Of a stretch of DNA of 64,000 bases, positions 26,257 through 35,677 are shown one piece after another. Each line of letters starts with the position of its first letter. Within the stretch, counting starts at the first letter, position 1. The translations under genes and the position numbers were made by a program. The DNA comes from Halobacillus litoralis (GTDB taxonomy: Bacteria; Bacillota; Bacilli; Bacillales; Halobacillaceae): positions 1 through 64,000 of the forward strand of contig NZ_CP026118.1 in the NCBI RefSeq assembly GCF_004101865.1, given 5' to 3'. Below the pieces are notes generated by a model that saw only the letters and a list, made by a program, of their open reading frames with translations, was not told the origin of the DNA and ran no database searches.

Positions 26257-26874
26257 TTGGCGGCTCCTGTCTATATTCGCACCAAACAATCGATCTATGT
26301 ACAACCATTATCAAAAGTCCGCTTGGCTGATGTCGCGCGGGTGACGGGCTCTAAAAGGCATATGCCGGAATTAGAACAAATGGTTTTGCACCAGGTCGCA
26401 GAAGAAGATCGGAACATCGTCGTCATTGATTCGTTCATGATCGTCGAGCAGGTTCTTGACAAGTTCCCCCAAATGGAATTGGAACTGATAGGTCCGAACC
26501 AATGTGTGGTGCACGTGGAAAAACATAAAAGGCAGCCATCACCTATTCTTATTTGTGCTATCTGGATCTTACTGTTCATAGGGGCGGCCATGGCGATCAT
26601 GAACTTCCATTATGATGTCAGCATGCAGTCTGTGCAGCAAAAGTTACACTTTATGCTGACAGGAGAAGAGGAAGAACATCCATTATGGATTCAGGTTCCT
26701 TATTCGATTGGGCTTGGAATCGGGATGATTCTGTTTTTTAATCATTGGTTCCAAAAGCGATTTAATGAAGAGCCAAGCCCGATGGAAGTTGAAATATTCA
26801 ATTATCAGGAAGATTTGGACCATTATGTAGCCATTAAAGAAAATAAGGTGGAAAAACAGGATGTGGATCGTTGA
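26257..26874 (+). CDS. spoVAA: Stage V sporulation protein AA
   Basis: Subunit of the spore inner-membrane channel system for Ca-dipicolinate. It has 205 codons with a soluble N-terminal half and two membrane helices (about residues 93-112 and 147-165), and ends with the conserved NEEPSPMEVEIFNYQEDLD segment. The start is TTG at 26257, 8 bases from GGGGAGG. The stop lies inside spoVAB (14-base overlap). Confidence 0.94.
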   Translation: MAAPVYIRTKQSIYVQPLSKVRLADVARVTGSKRHMPELEQMVLHQVAEEDRNIVVIDSFMIVEQVLDKFPQMELELIGPNQCVVHVEKHKRQPSPILICAIWILLFIGAAMAIMNFHYDVSMQSVQQKLHFMLTGEEEEHPLWIQVPYSIGLGIGMILFFNHWFQKRFNEEPSPMEVEIFNYQEDLDHYVAIKENKVEKQDVDR

Positions 26875-27271
26875 AGCCTTAATAGGCCTTGCTTCAGGGG
26901 TAGCTGTCGGTACTGGATTCGTAGCATTTTTGACAGTACTTGGTATCGTACCGAGATTGATGCAGCTGAGTCATACCGAGTCTAAATTGAGGCATTATGA
27001 GATAGCTGTCATTCTAGGGGTGTTTTTCGGTATCTATTTGTCATTCGGGGATTTCCCTATGAAAATGACACTGCCTGGATTAATCATTTGGGGATTGTTT
27101 CATGGAATCTTCATTGGTATGCTCGCGGCTGCATTAACCGAAGTTCTCAATGTCTTTCCACTCCTTTTTAAACGAATCGGCGTCGACGGTTTTTTGTTCA
27201 CTTTATTGATGGCTCTCGTACTTGGAAAAATCGCAGGATCCTTGTTTCAATGGATCATCTTCGTCCGTTAA
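26861..27271 (+). CDS. spoVAB: Stage V sporulation protein AB
   Basis: Small polytopic membrane protein of 136 codons with about four helices, second gene of the operon. The start ATG overlaps spoVAA. The role in dipicolinic acid movement is known only at the operon level. Thirty bases separate it from spoVAC. Confidence 0.93.
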   Translation: MWIVEALIGLASGVAVGTGFVAFLTVLGIVPRLMQLSHTESKLRHYEIAVILGVFFGIYLSFGDFPMKMTLPGLIIWGLFHGIFIGMLAAALTEVLNVFPLLFKRIGVDGFLFTLLMALVLGKIAGSLFQWIIFVR

Positions 27272-27301
27272 AGAGAGTTATAAATTGTAGGAGGAAACAT
27301 C

Positions 27302-27760
27302 TTGGATAAGCAACCATTGAATGAAAAGAATTTCGAGAAAATGAGTAAATCCTACCAGCCAAAGCCTCCGTATTTGATGAATTGTCTCAAGGCTTTTGTA
27401 GTGGGTGGGCTCATCTGTGTATTTGGTGAGCTCTTGACTCAAATGTATATCCATTGGTTTGATTTTAGTGAGAAAAATGCGATTAATCCTACCGTAGCTA
27501 CTTTGATTCTGCTTTCAGCTTTAGCAACAGGAATTGGGGTCTATGATAAGTTGGGACAGTTCGCGGGGGCAGGGTCTGCGGTACCTGTGACAGGTTTTGC
27601 GAATTCCATCACTTCTGCAGCTCTCGAGCATAAGTCAGAAGGTATTGTCCTTGGAATCGCGACGAATTTATTTAAACTTGCTGGCTCTGTCATCGTCTTC
27701 GGGGTTGTAGCCGCCTATGTACTGGGCATCATCCGATATGTTTGGGCGCTTATTTTTTAG
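27302..27760 (+). CDS. spoVAC: Stage V sporulation protein AC (channel subunit)
   Basis: A 152-codon membrane protein. In B. subtilis SpoVAC behaves as a mechanosensitive channel that releases dipicolinate during germination. Seen are a soluble N-terminal tail, a first helix at about 30-50 and the AGAGSAVPVTGFANSITSAA segment shared with SpoVAE. The start is TTG with AGGAGGAAACATC upstream. It resembles SpoVAEb along its membrane part, consistent with an ancient duplication. Confidence 0.94.
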   Translation: MDKQPLNEKNFEKMSKSYQPKPPYLMNCLKAFVVGGLICVFGELLTQMYIHWFDFSEKNAINPTVATLILLSALATGIGVYDKLGQFAGAGSAVPVTGFANSITSAALEHKSEGIVLGIATNLFKLAGSVIVFGVVAAYVLGIIRYVWALIF

Positions 27761-27772
27761 GAGGAAAACAAA

Positions 27773-28789
27773 ATGTCTAAAACAGGAAAACAAACTTGGT
27801 CTTTTACTAACCCTGTATATTTACAGTCGACAGGCACAGTGGTCGGCCCCATGGAGGGTGAAGGACCACTTAAAGATACGTATGACATCATTCATGAAGA
27901 GCTTCATTGTGGTGAAGCAAACTGGGAGTTGGCAGAAAGGAAATTGATGATCGATGCCGTCCACACATGTCTGCAAAAAGCAGGTGTGGATCAATCGAAT
28001 GTTGATTTGTTCCTGGCTGGGGACCTGCTTAATCAAAACGTGACTGGGAATTATGTGGCTCGTCAACTTGGTATGCCGGTTCTTGGAATGTTCGGCGCAT
28101 GTTCGACTAGTATGGAGACACTTGCGACAGGGGCCGCACTTGTTTCATCAGGCTATGCTAAACAAACGTTAGTCGCTGTAAGTTCCCACAATTGTACAGC
28201 GGAAAGGCAATTCCGTTACCCAACTGAGTATGGAGGGCAGAAACCTAGCACAGCGACATTTACCGTTACCGGAAGCGGAGCTGCTCTTATTTCCAAAGAA
28301 CCTTCCCCGATTCAAATTGAAGCAGCGACGATTGGTAAAGTGTTGGACTATAGCATCAAAGACCCTTTCGACATGGGGACAGCAATGGCTCCTGCAGCAT
28401 GGGACACAATCAAAACTCATTTAGAAGATATGGGGCGTGTACCTGCCGATTATGATGTCATTGCCACGGGAGACTTATCATCTGTCGGGACACCGATTCT
28501 CAGAGATATGATGAAGCAGGATGGGTATGATATCAGCGAGGTTCACAAAGATTGTGGTTTATTGGTCTACCATAGTGATCAGCCTGTATTCGCTGGAGGG
28601 AGCGGTTGTGCCTGTTCTGCTGTAGTCACTTACGGGAAGCTCGTTCAAGATTTAAAAGAAGGCAAATACAAACGAGTTCTAGTAGTGGCGACAGGCGCAT
28701 TGATGAGTCCGATGATGCTTCAACAGAAAGAATCGATTCCAGGAATTGCGCATGCGGTCGTTTTAACGAAGGGAGAGACGCAGTCATGA
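27773..28789 (+). CDS. spoVAD: Stage V sporulation protein AD (DPA-binding)
   Basis: A 338-codon protein of thiolase/FabH fold that binds dipicolinic acid in B. subtilis, on the outer face of the spore inner membrane. The thiolase-like Cys region reads [16 protein letters not shown], and the C-terminal half contains [14 protein letters not shown]. The RBS GGAGGAAAAC precedes the ATG. Its stop overlaps the spoVAEb start (ATGA). Confidence 0.95.
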   Translation: MSKTGKQTWSFTNPVYLQSTGTVVGPMEGEGPLKDTYDIIHEELHCGEANWELAERKLMIDAVHTCLQKAGVDQSNVDLFLAGDLLNQNVTGNYVARQLGMPVLGMFGACSTSMETLATGAALVSSGYAKQTLVAVSSHNCTAERQFRYPTEYGGQKPSTATFTVTGSGAALISKEPSPIQIEAATIGKVLDYSIKDPFDMGTAMAPAAWDTIKTHLEDMGRVPADYDVIATGDLSSVGTPILRDMMKQDGYDISEVHKDCGLLVYHSDQPVFAGGSGCACSAVVTYGKLVQDLKEGKYKRVLVVATGALMSPMMLQQKESIPGIAHAVVLTKGETQS

Positions 28790-29136
28790 CCTTCTTATGG
28801 GCGTTCATTGTAGGAGGACTGATTTGTGTCATCGGCCAACTTTTAATGGATGTTTTTAAATTGACACCCGCACATGTAATGTCATCATTTGTCGTAGCAG
28901 GAGCAGTCCTGGATGCGTTCGACCTTTATGACAATCTGATTGAGTTTGCAGGAGCAGGGGCGACCGTACCGATTACGAGCTTCGGACACTCTTTGTTACA
29001 TGGAGCGATGGAACAGGCGGATGAACACGGAATCATCGGTGTAGCCATTGGAATATTTGAATTGACGTCTGCCGGTATTGCATCGGCCATTTTATTCGGC
29101 TTTATCGTGGCTGTTTTATTCAAGCCGAAAGGATAA
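28786..29136 (+). CDS. spoVAEb: Stage V sporulation protein AEb
   Basis: A 116-codon membrane protein with three to four helices. The [22 protein letters not shown] segment is homologous to SpoVAC. The ATG at 28786 overlaps the spoVAD stop by 4 bases; longer upstream reading is the spoVAD shadow. It forms part of the DPA channel with AC and AD. The usual next gene, spoVAEa, is not present: only 24 bases separate this stop from spoVAF. Confidence 0.93.
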   Translation: MTFLWAFIVGGLICVIGQLLMDVFKLTPAHVMSSFVVAGAVLDAFDLYDNLIEFAGAGATVPITSFGHSLLHGAMEQADEHGIIGVAIGIFELTSAGIASAILFGFIVAVLFKPKG

Positions 29137-29160
29137 GGAGTAAGCAAGGAGTGGAGGACA

Positions 29161-30627
29161 ATGCCTAAAGAAAAGGAAACACCAATCGTAATGAAGTTGG
29201 AACAGAATAGAAAAGTGATGAATGATCGAATTGGAGTGGATGCGTCGTTCGACATCGGCTTCCGTACACTGAAAATTCTCGATCATGAGGTGAACGTCTA
29301 TTATGTAACAGGTCTAGTCGAAACACCGGTTATCGTTGAAGTGATGCGCCAGTTGTTTGAGATGAACGATACGACGGAAGAAGTGACATCTGTTTTCCAG
29401 CAAATCAAAGATGACATCCCCCATCAGCAAGTGGAAGTCGTCAGCAATATGGAAAAAGTGATCACTCAAGTTTTATCAGGCCTTATTGCCATTTTCATTG
29501 AAGGTGAAACGGAAGTCTTTATCGTCGATGTGCGTGCCTATCCAGGGCGTACCCCGCAGGAACCGGACACGGAGAAAGTCATCAGGGGTGCCCGCGATGG
29601 TTATACAGAAAACATTATTGAAAATACCGCACTGACAAGAAGAAGGATTCGTGACGAACGTTTACGACATGAAATTATGCAGGTCGGTAAGCGTTCAAAG
29701 ACAGATGTTTGTCTATCCTATATTCAGGATGTCGCTGACCCGGGTCTTGTTAAATTGATAAAAGAAGAAATAAAGAAAATCGACATTGATGGACTTTCTA
29801 TGGCTGATAAGACATTAGAGGAATTTCTTGTCAATCAAGGGAGGAACCCGTTCCCGCTGGTCCGATACACGGAGAGGCCGGATGTTGCTGCTGCGCACTT
29901 ATTTGAAGGTCATGTGCTCATCATGGTGGATACCTCACCAAGTATGATCATTACTCCGACTACCTATTTTCATCACGTCCAGCATGCTGAAGAATTCCGT
30001 CAATCCCCACCTGTAGGGACGTTTGTTCGCTGGGTGAGGTTCTTTGGAATCTTTGCTTCTGTTTTTTTACTACCATTATGGATGCTTTTCGTCATGCAGC
30101 CAGACCTTTTACCTCCAAACCTTTCGTTTATAGGGCCTAATGAAGAAAGCAGCATCCCGATCATTTATCAGATTTTACTTGCTGATTTAGGGTTAGAGAT
30201 GTTGAGGATCGCTGCCATTCATACGCCGACACCGCTCTCGACCGCGATGGGCTTGATTGCCGCTGTGCTTATCGGGCAGATTGCCATCGATGTTGGAATG
30301 TTCGTGCCTGAAGTTATTTTATATGTGGCTGTCAGTGCCATCGGATCTTATTCTACACCGAGTTATGAATTGTCAGTAGCAAATAAAATGGCTCGCGTCC
30401 TTTTTGTCATCTTTGTTGCTATATTCGGTATTAAAGGATTCATGGTCGGATTCCTTGCCTATGTTCTCCTGCTTGCGAGCACGAAGTCTCTGAACACTCC
30501 CTACTTATGGCCGTTCATGCCTTTCAATGCTAAGGCTGCAGTGCAAATTCTGCTGCGTTTGAGTATGCCTTCCTTGAAAATCCGTCCGAGTGTTGTTCAC
30601 CCGCAAAATAACAATCGACAAAATTAA
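29161..30627 (+). CDS. spoVAF: Stage V sporulation protein AF (GerA/A-subunit family)
   Basis: A 488-codon membrane protein related to germinant receptor A subunits. The N-terminal soluble half contains GEVEVFIVDVRAYPGR-like sequence (near residues 115-135) and RNPFPLVRYTERPDVAAAHL, and is followed by about five membrane helices from residue 290 on. In B. subtilis it modulates germination with the receptors. The ATG follows AGCAAGGAGTGG. It is last gene of the spoVA operon, with a terminator at 30672-30706. Confidence 0.93.
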   Translation: MPKEKETPIVMKLEQNRKVMNDRIGVDASFDIGFRTLKILDHEVNVYYVTGLVETPVIVEVMRQLFEMNDTTEEVTSVFQQIKDDIPHQQVEVVSNMEKVITQVLSGLIAIFIEGETEVFIVDVRAYPGRTPQEPDTEKVIRGARDGYTENIIENTALTRRRIRDERLRHEIMQVGKRSKTDVCLSYIQDVADPGLVKLIKEEIKKIDIDGLSMADKTLEEFLVNQGRNPFPLVRYTERPDVAAAHLFEGHVLIMVDTSPSMIITPTTYFHHVQHAEEFRQSPPVGTFVRWVRFFGIFASVFLLPLWMLFVMQPDLLPPNLSFIGPNEESSIPIIYQILLADLGLEMLRIAAIHTPTPLSTAMGLIAAVLIGQIAIDVGMFVPEVILYVAVSAIGSYSTPSYELSVANKMARVLFVIFVAIFGIKGFMVGFLAYVLLLASTKSLNTPYLWPFMPFNAKAAVQILLRLSMPSLKIRPSVVHPQNNNRQN

Positions 30628-30671
30628 TCTTATTGCCCATGCTTTACCAATGTGATAAATTAAAATAAATT

Positions 30672-30706
30672 ACAAATGTCCTTTGATTTACAAGGGGCAT
30701 TTTCTA
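30672..30706 (+). terminator. Terminator of the spoVA operon
   Basis: Stem aaatgtcctt / aaggggcattt (about 30675-30703) with one interruption and a loop TGATTTAC, followed by TTTTCTATTT. It separates spoVAF from lysA. Confidence 0.55.
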
Positions 30707-30748
30707 TTTCTAAATTCTACCGGATTCCGGACATAAAGGCGGGGTACG

Positions 30749-32044
30749 ATGAACCATGAGGTGAATGAGCAAGGTCAACTTATGATTGGACAAGTATCTG
30801 CAAAAGAACTTGCCGATCATTATGGGACACCTTTATATGTGTACGATGTTGAAAAAATCAGAGAAAAAGCCAGAGCATTTGTCCGTACGTTTCATGAAAA
30901 TGATGTGCCAGCACAAGTCGCCTATGCAAGCAAAGCTTTTTCTTCTGTTGCAATTTTGCAAGTTGCCCATCAAGAGGGACTAAGTCTTGATGTCGTTTCA
31001 GAAGGGGAGCTGCACACAGCGCTGGAAGCTGGCTTCCCAGTCGGAAAAATTCATATGCACGGCAATAATAAAAGCGTCCGCGAATTGGAGATGGCCGTGG
31101 AACATGGAATTGGATGTATTGTAGTAGACAATTTTTATGAAATCGAATTACTTAGTAATATTTTGGACGATCAAGACCGTGACATGGACGTGCTCTTAAG
31201 AGTAACTCCGGGAATCGAAGCTCACACACATGATTACATCCTTACAGGGCAGGAAGATTCAAAGTTCGGTTTCGACTTAACCAGTGGACAAGCAGAAGAA
31301 GCATTTATGAAAGTTGAAGACCATAAACGTATCCGGCTGCTTGGTCTGCATTGTCATATCGGCTCCCAAATATTTGAGACGAGCGGATTTGAAATGGCGA
31401 CACGTAAACTGTTCACCACCTTGAAAGAATGGAAGGACAGGTTCGAATATACGGCTGACGTCCTTAACTTGGGCGGAGGATTCGGAATTCAATATACAAA
31501 GGAAGACCAACCTTTGGACCTGGATCAATATGCTTATGCATTGATTGGAGAAGTGAAGGGTTTATCAGAGCATTACGGATATCCTATGCCTGAAATCTGG
31601 ATTGAGCCAGGGAGGGCGATTGTCGGAGAAGCAGGAACGACGATTTATACCATCGGGTCGATTAAAGATATCCCGGATGTGCGCACATATGTTTCTGTTG
31701 ATGGAGGGATGACAGACAATATCCGTCCAGCTTTGTACCAGGCGAAATATGAAGCAGCACTCGTTGATAAAATGAACGAATCAGAGGAAAAAGAATACTC
31801 GATAGCTGGAAAGTGCTGTGAATCTGGAGATATGCTAATATGGGATGTGGCACTACCGAAAGTAGAGCACGGGGATAGACTTGCAGTTTTCAGCACAGGA
31901 GCGTATGGTTATGCTATGGCAAACAATTACAACCGCTTTCAAAAAGCAGCGGTTGTGTTCGTTGAAAACGGACTGCACCAATTGGTAGTGCGAAGAGAGA
32001 GTTATCAGGAAATGACAAGACTTGATTTATCCTATGAAAAATGA
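30749..32044 (+). CDS. lysA: Diaminopimelate decarboxylase
   Basis: PLP enzyme making L-lysine from meso-diaminopimelate, 431 codons. The PLP Lys is in YASKAFSS (about residue 59), the glycine-rich phosphate site in LNLGGGFGIQY, and active-site residues in GKCCESGDML. No lysine riboswitch (L box) is seen in the 121-base gap upstream. Position after spoVAF and before ppiB follows Bacillus order. Confidence 0.96.
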   Translation: MNHEVNEQGQLMIGQVSAKELADHYGTPLYVYDVEKIREKARAFVRTFHENDVPAQVAYASKAFSSVAILQVAHQEGLSLDVVSEGELHTALEAGFPVGKIHMHGNNKSVRELEMAVEHGIGCIVVDNFYEIELLSNILDDQDRDMDVLLRVTPGIEAHTHDYILTGQEDSKFGFDLTSGQAEEAFMKVEDHKRIRLLGLHCHIGSQIFETSGFEMATRKLFTTLKEWKDRFEYTADVLNLGGGFGIQYTKEDQPLDLDQYAYALIGEVKGLSEHYGYPMPEIWIEPGRAIVGEAGTTIYTIGSIKDIPDVRTYVSVDGGMTDNIRPALYQAKYEAALVDKMNESEEKEYSIAGKCCESGDMLIWDVALPKVEHGDRLAVFSTGAYGYAMANNYNRFQKAAVVFVENGLHQLVVRRESYQEMTRLDLSYEK

Positions 32045-32058
32045 GAGGGGTATGAGAA

Positions 32059-32493
32059 ATGAAACAAGCAACGATTCAATTTGAAAACGGGGAAAAAATG
32101 GTGATTGAACTTTATGATGAGGCAGCACCTAATACAGTAGCGAATTTTGAAAAACTAGCAAATGATGAATTTTATGATGGTTTGACTTTCCACCGTGTCA
32201 TCCCTGATTTCGTCATTCAAGGAGGCTGCCCAGATGGAACAGGCGCAGGCGGCCCGGGATATACGATCAAATGCGAAACAGAAGGGAACCCACATAAACA
32301 TGAACGGGGAACTCTGTCTATGGCTCACGCCGGAAAAGATACCGGTGGAAGTCAGTTCTTCGTTTGTCATTCTCCGCAGCCGCACCTGGATGGTCGGCAC
32401 ACAGTATTTGGGAAAGTGATTGAAGGAGTAGACAGCGTTGATCGTGTCCGTGTTGGAGATATGATGCAAAAAGTGAGAGTAGAAGAAAAGTAA
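32059..32493 (+). CDS. ppiB: Cyclophilin-type peptidyl-prolyl isomerase
   Basis: Cytosolic cis-trans proline isomerase of 144 codons. The cyclophilin signature is clear: [20 protein letters not shown] and [11 protein letters not shown]. It starts 14 bases after lysA with a GAGAGGGG RBS, so it is probably co-transcribed with it. Confidence 0.95.
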   Translation: MKQATIQFENGEKMVIELYDEAAPNTVANFEKLANDEFYDGLTFHRVIPDFVIQGGCPDGTGAGGPGYTIKCETEGNPHKHERGTLSMAHAGKDTGGSQFFVCHSPQPHLDGRHTVFGKVIEGVDSVDRVRVGDMMQKVRVEEK

Positions 32494-32515
32494 TCGTCCT
32501 TGACAAAGGATTAAT

Positions 32516-32977
32516 ATGATTGTCACGATTCTAGTATTGATTTTCTTAGTGGCTCCTCTTAGTTTATTCGTTCATGAACTCGGACATGTATTACCGGGGT
32601 TGCTCTTTCGCTCTCAAAGGTGTGTTATTCATCTTGGGCGAGGTCGATTGATCCATCAGGTGAAGGTTAAGAAACTGCATATCAAAGTGGGCCTGCTGTT
32701 TTTTCAAGGAGCTTATTCTATCAATGAGAGACAAAAGCAGTTTTCTCCATGGCAGAAAGCTTGGATCAGCGGAGGCGGTCCTTTGCTCAACGCTGTGGTT
32801 TCATTGTTGTTATTTTTCATCTTTTGGACGCGAATGAACGATTATTTGTCACTTTTCTTCCTTTTTAATCTATACTTAGCAGTAGTAAATATCGTCCCTT
32901 TTTCCTTCCGTGGCAGAAGGTCTGATGGGTACCTTCTCCTCCAGTGGCTCAAGCATAGAAAGGATAGGGTTGAATAA
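32516..32977 (+). CDS. M50-type (site-2-protease-like) membrane metalloprotease homolog
   Basis: A 153-codon membrane protein. The zinc motif HELGH is at residues 20-24 in the first helix (SLFVHELGHVLPG), and NAVVSLLLF plus NLYLAVVNIVPF resembles the LD/NxxPxxxxDG region, here ending RRSDGYLLLQWL. The Asp in SDG may be the third ligand. It is shorter than SpoIVFB or RseP and has no PDZ domain. The substrate is unknown. AAAGGATTA precedes the ATG 22 bases after ppiB. Confidence 0.65.
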   Translation: MIVTILVLIFLVAPLSLFVHELGHVLPGLLFRSQRCVIHLGRGRLIHQVKVKKLHIKVGLLFFQGAYSINERQKQFSPWQKAWISGGGPLLNAVVSLLLFFIFWTRMNDYLSLFFLFNLYLAVVNIVPFSFRGRRSDGYLLLQWLKHRKDRVE

Positions 32978-33041
32978 TGGCTGACATTCCTATATTCTAT
33001 GAAACGGGGAAAGAAACCACCTTGAACCGGGGGAACTATAG

Positions 33042-33131
33042 ATGAAAAAGAAAAATTGGACATTATTCACTATCCTGGCGGTCTTCAGTTTAGGATGGGG
33101 TTTGTACTACTGGTTTGGAATTGTCATGTAA
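33042..33131 (+). CDS. Single-helix membrane peptide of 29 residues
   Basis: A short frame with a GGGGGAA RBS (33030-33036) and the sequence pattern MKKKNW, about 20 hydrophobic residues, then WFGIVM. It has a basic N-terminus and one membrane helix. It lies 64 bases downstream of the M50 gene on the same strand and could be its partner or substrate. No family is recognised. Alternatively it is non-coding. Confidence 0.4.
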   Translation: MKKKNWTLFTILAVFSLGWGLYYWFGIVM

Positions 33132-33257
33132 ATACTGTGATGAGATGGACAAAATTGAAAGTAACACTTATTTAAACGATTATTATCAATGATCGAAGAT
33201 TTATACCGAAGATCTCTTAGGATCCTAGGAAAGTTATTTTCATATTGAGGGGTTATT

Positions 33258-33623
33258 ATGTTAATTCGATATAAAAAATCATTTGAAAAGATTGCGATGG
33301 GTTTGCTATCTTTCATGCCTGAAGTATCAGATGTCAAAACACTTCAGGATATCATCAAGGAGTATGATTCCAATCCTGATTGGAGTCTCTTCCTGTGGAA
33401 AGAAGTAGACATATTGGGGGCCATCGGCGTCCGTGTAGAAGGCGATGAAGTGATCATCCAACACGTTTCTGTCAATCCATCCCACCGCAATTCAGGGATA
33501 GGTAAACAGATGATTCAGCGGATGAGGACCCATTTTGGCGATGAATTCCGAGTTTGTGCGGATGTAGCTACAGAATCTTTTGTAGAAAAGTGTGATGAAG
33601 AAAGTGCGTCATCACAAATCTAA
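33258..33623 (+). CDS. ribT: RibT-like GNAT acetyltransferase
   Basis: A 121-codon GNAT-fold protein nearly identical in its first 20 residues to B. subtilis RibT. The acetyl-CoA motif appears as VSVNPSHRNSGIGKQMI (about residues 74-90). In B. subtilis ribT ends the riboflavin operon; here no ribDEAH genes or FMN riboswitch are adjacent. GAGGGG precedes the ATG. The last 25 residues (VEKCDEESASSQI) are less conserved. Substrate is unknown. Confidence 0.88.
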   Translation: MLIRYKKSFEKIAMGLLSFMPEVSDVKTLQDIIKEYDSNPDWSLFLWKEVDILGAIGVRVEGDEVIIQHVSVNPSHRNSGIGKQMIQRMRTHFGDEFRVCADVATESFVEKCDEESASSQI

Positions 33624-33656
33624 AAAGGAGGTGTCCACTCGTGACACCTCCTTTAT
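33622..33656. terminator. Bidirectional terminator between ribT and ypuF
   Basis: A perfect 12-bp stem aaaggaggtgtc (33624-33635) with gacacctccttt (33643-33654), 7-base loop, with flanking A and T runs. Confidence 0.88.
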
Positions 33657-33681
33657 TTATGATTTCTAAGTTCGGTTGATC

Positions 33682-34152
33682 CTATTCACGGCTCCTGAGC
33701 TTGTGCTTCCATACGAGCCAATCATCTGACATATCACTTGGGGCTCCGTAAGCTACCTGCCACTTTTGACAAAGTGAATGGACTTCCTGCCTTAACTGCA
33801 AATCTATGATCGGGAAATTCCAACTGGTATATGATTCTCCCTTTGTCAAACGCTCATCAGTTTTGTGTAACTGATCTAAAAGATGATCCGGGTCCAGGCC
33901 GAGATTCTTAAGTTTGATATGATTTTCCGGGAATTTGTGAAGGCAGCGATTCAGAAGGATCCGTGCTCCTTTTTGATTCCCTCTGCGATCATGGTACATC
34001 GAAACAGCTATTTGGATTAGAAGCACCCATACAGAATTTCTGTTTTTGGGATCGACCTCTTTCCAATATTCTTCAAGGACCTCGTGACATTCAAAGTAAT
34101 CGCGCGTCCCGTGAAAATGGGCTAAATACTCGACATAGGCTGTTGGATACAT
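33682..34152 (-). CDS. ypuF: DUF309 protein YpuF
   Basis: A 156-codon all-helical protein. The DUF309 signature is YFECHEVLEEYWKE (about residues 19-32) followed by LLIQIAVSMYHDRRGN. Function is unknown. The gene is in its normal place beside scpA but transcribed on the opposite strand to scpA, sharing a 139-base divergent region. Confidence 0.88.
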   Translation of the reverse strand: MYPTAYVEYLAHFHGTRDYFECHEVLEEYWKEVDPKNRNSVWVLLIQIAVSMYHDRRGNQKGARILLNRCLHKFPENHIKLKNLGLDPDHLLDQLHKTDERLTKGESYTSWNFPIIDLQLRQEVHSLCQKWQVAYGAPSDMSDDWLVWKHKLRSRE

Positions 34153-34291
34153 AAATAAACCTCCACTTCTCCATCTATTCTATAAGAATAGATGCCTGGG
34201 AGACAAGGGGACTGCGACGAACCTCGTCTGTTTGAGAAAGATGTTTTCTGATACCATTAGAGAAAAGTACTGTACGTAAAGGAAGAATGAT

Positions 34292-35047
34292 ATGACAAAA
34301 AGCTACCAAGTGAAAGTGGATGGTTTCGAAGGGCCGTTGGATCTTCTTTTACATTTAATCAACAGATATGAAATTGAAATCCATGATATTCCAGTATCCC
34401 AAATCACAGACCAATACATGCACTATATTCATACCATGCAGGAGTTGGAGTTGGATCTTGCCAGTGAATACTTAGTGATGGCAGCAACACTGCTTGCCAT
34501 GAAAAGCCAAATGCTGCTCCCAAACTCGAATCTGGAAGATGATATGAGTGAAGATGAATTGGACGAAGACCCTAGAGAAGACCTGATGCGCCGCCTGATC
34601 GAATATCGGAAATATAAACAAGCGGCAGAAGAATTGAAAGAAAAAGAATTGGATGCGAACCGCATATATACACGTCCTCCTCTTAATACAGAAGATTGGG
34701 AGGAAGAAGAGCCGGAAATCCGCCCAGGTGAAGCTTCCATTTATGACATGATTCAAGCGATGGGGAACTTGATGAAGAGAAGTAAGAAAGAGACTCCTCA
34801 AGAAGCAAAAATCCAACGGGATGAAATACCGATCCAAATGAGGATGGAGGAAATTCTCGGGAGAATCGATGTACAAACCGGAGGGACTCCATTTCACCAA
34901 CTATTTGAAAAACGGACACGGCCACATATTGTCGTCACCTTCATCGCTTTGTTAGAACTGATGAAAAGCAATGACATCGTATGTGTGCAACAACAACATT
35001 TCGACGAACTAATCGTGTTTAAGATGGAGGATGCGCCATGGAGTTAG
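34292..35047 (+). CDS. scpA: Segregation and condensation protein A (kleisin)
   Basis: Kleisin subunit of the SMC-ScpAB condensin. It has 251 codons. The N-terminal helical domain (VKVDGFEGPLDLLLHLI) contacts SMC, a charged middle carries EDDMSEDELDEDP, and a C-terminal winged helix ends the protein. The RBS is GGAAGAATG. It overlaps scpB by 10 bases, which keeps the stoichiometry of the complex coupled. Confidence 0.96.
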   Translation: MTKSYQVKVDGFEGPLDLLLHLINRYEIEIHDIPVSQITDQYMHYIHTMQELELDLASEYLVMAATLLAMKSQMLLPNSNLEDDMSEDELDEDPREDLMRRLIEYRKYKQAAEELKEKELDANRIYTRPPLNTEDWEEEEPEIRPGEASIYDMIQAMGNLMKRSKKETPQEAKIQRDEIPIQMRMEEILGRIDVQTGGTPFHQLFEKRTRPHIVVTFIALLELMKSNDIVCVQQQHFDELIVFKMEDAPWS

Positions 35048-35625
35048 AAAAATACAAAGCCATCATCGAAGGGCTGCTGTTCGCTTCTGGAGAAGAAGGG
35101 GTCACCAGAAAGAAACTTTCTGACATTTTAGAACTTGATCAGAAGACAGTCCAGCAATTGATTGATGAAATGCATGAAGAATATCAAGAAGTTGGAAGAG
35201 GCCTGACTATCATGGAGTCACAAGGGACGCTGCATCTGACGACTAAACCAGAACATGCTTCCTATTATAAAAAATTGCTTGATACTCCAGGATCTACAAG
35301 ACTATCACAAGCTGCCCTCGAAACGTTAGCGATCATTGCCTACCAACAACCTATAACTAGAGTTGAAGTGGATGATTTAAGGGGAGTTAAAAGCGACCGG
35401 GCGATTCAAACACTTGTCAATCGCGGGCTTATTGAAGAAAAAGGTAGAAAAGATGCAATTGGCCGACCGATATTATATGGAACTACCAAGGGGTTCTTGA
35501 TTTATTTCGGTTTGACTTCAATGGAAGAACTTCCGCCGCTTTCAGAATTGAAGCAACAGGATGATGTAGAAGGAGAAGCGGATCTCTTTTTTGAAAAATT
35601 CGAAGATCCTTTTGCTGATGAATAA
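35038..35625 (+). CDS. scpB: Segregation and condensation protein B (kite)
   Basis: A 195-codon protein with two winged helices (about residues 5-80 and 85-160). The conserved LSQAALETLAIIAYQQPITRVEVDDLRGV is split across the second domain, and GRPILYGTTKGFL follows. It binds the ScpA middle as a dimer. An acidic tail follows residue 175. The transcript ends at 35649-35677. Confidence 0.96.
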   Translation: MELEKYKAIIEGLLFASGEEGVTRKKLSDILELDQKTVQQLIDEMHEEYQEVGRGLTIMESQGTLHLTTKPEHASYYKKLLDTPGSTRLSQAALETLAIIAYQQPITRVEVDDLRGVKSDRAIQTLVNRGLIEEKGRKDAIGRPILYGTTKGFLIYFGLTSMEELPPLSELKQQDDVEGEADLFFEKFEDPFADE

Positions 35626-35648
35626 ATTGACATATTGCTTGATTGACA

Positions 35649-35677
35649 GCTGTTCCTCAATGGGGGACAGCTTTTTT
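35649..35677 (+). terminator. Terminator of scpAB
   Basis: Stem gctgttcc (35649-35656) with gggacagc (35664-35671), then six T. Confidence 0.8.

Noticed and set aside
33160..33200. Fur-box-like AT-rich sequence gattattatcaatgatc before ribT
   Set aside because: Only one half-site fits; the second arm mismatches in most positions.
33132..33257. FMN riboswitch before ribT, and lysine riboswitch before lysA (30628-30748)
   Set aside because: None of the conserved aptamer blocks could be found in either leader.
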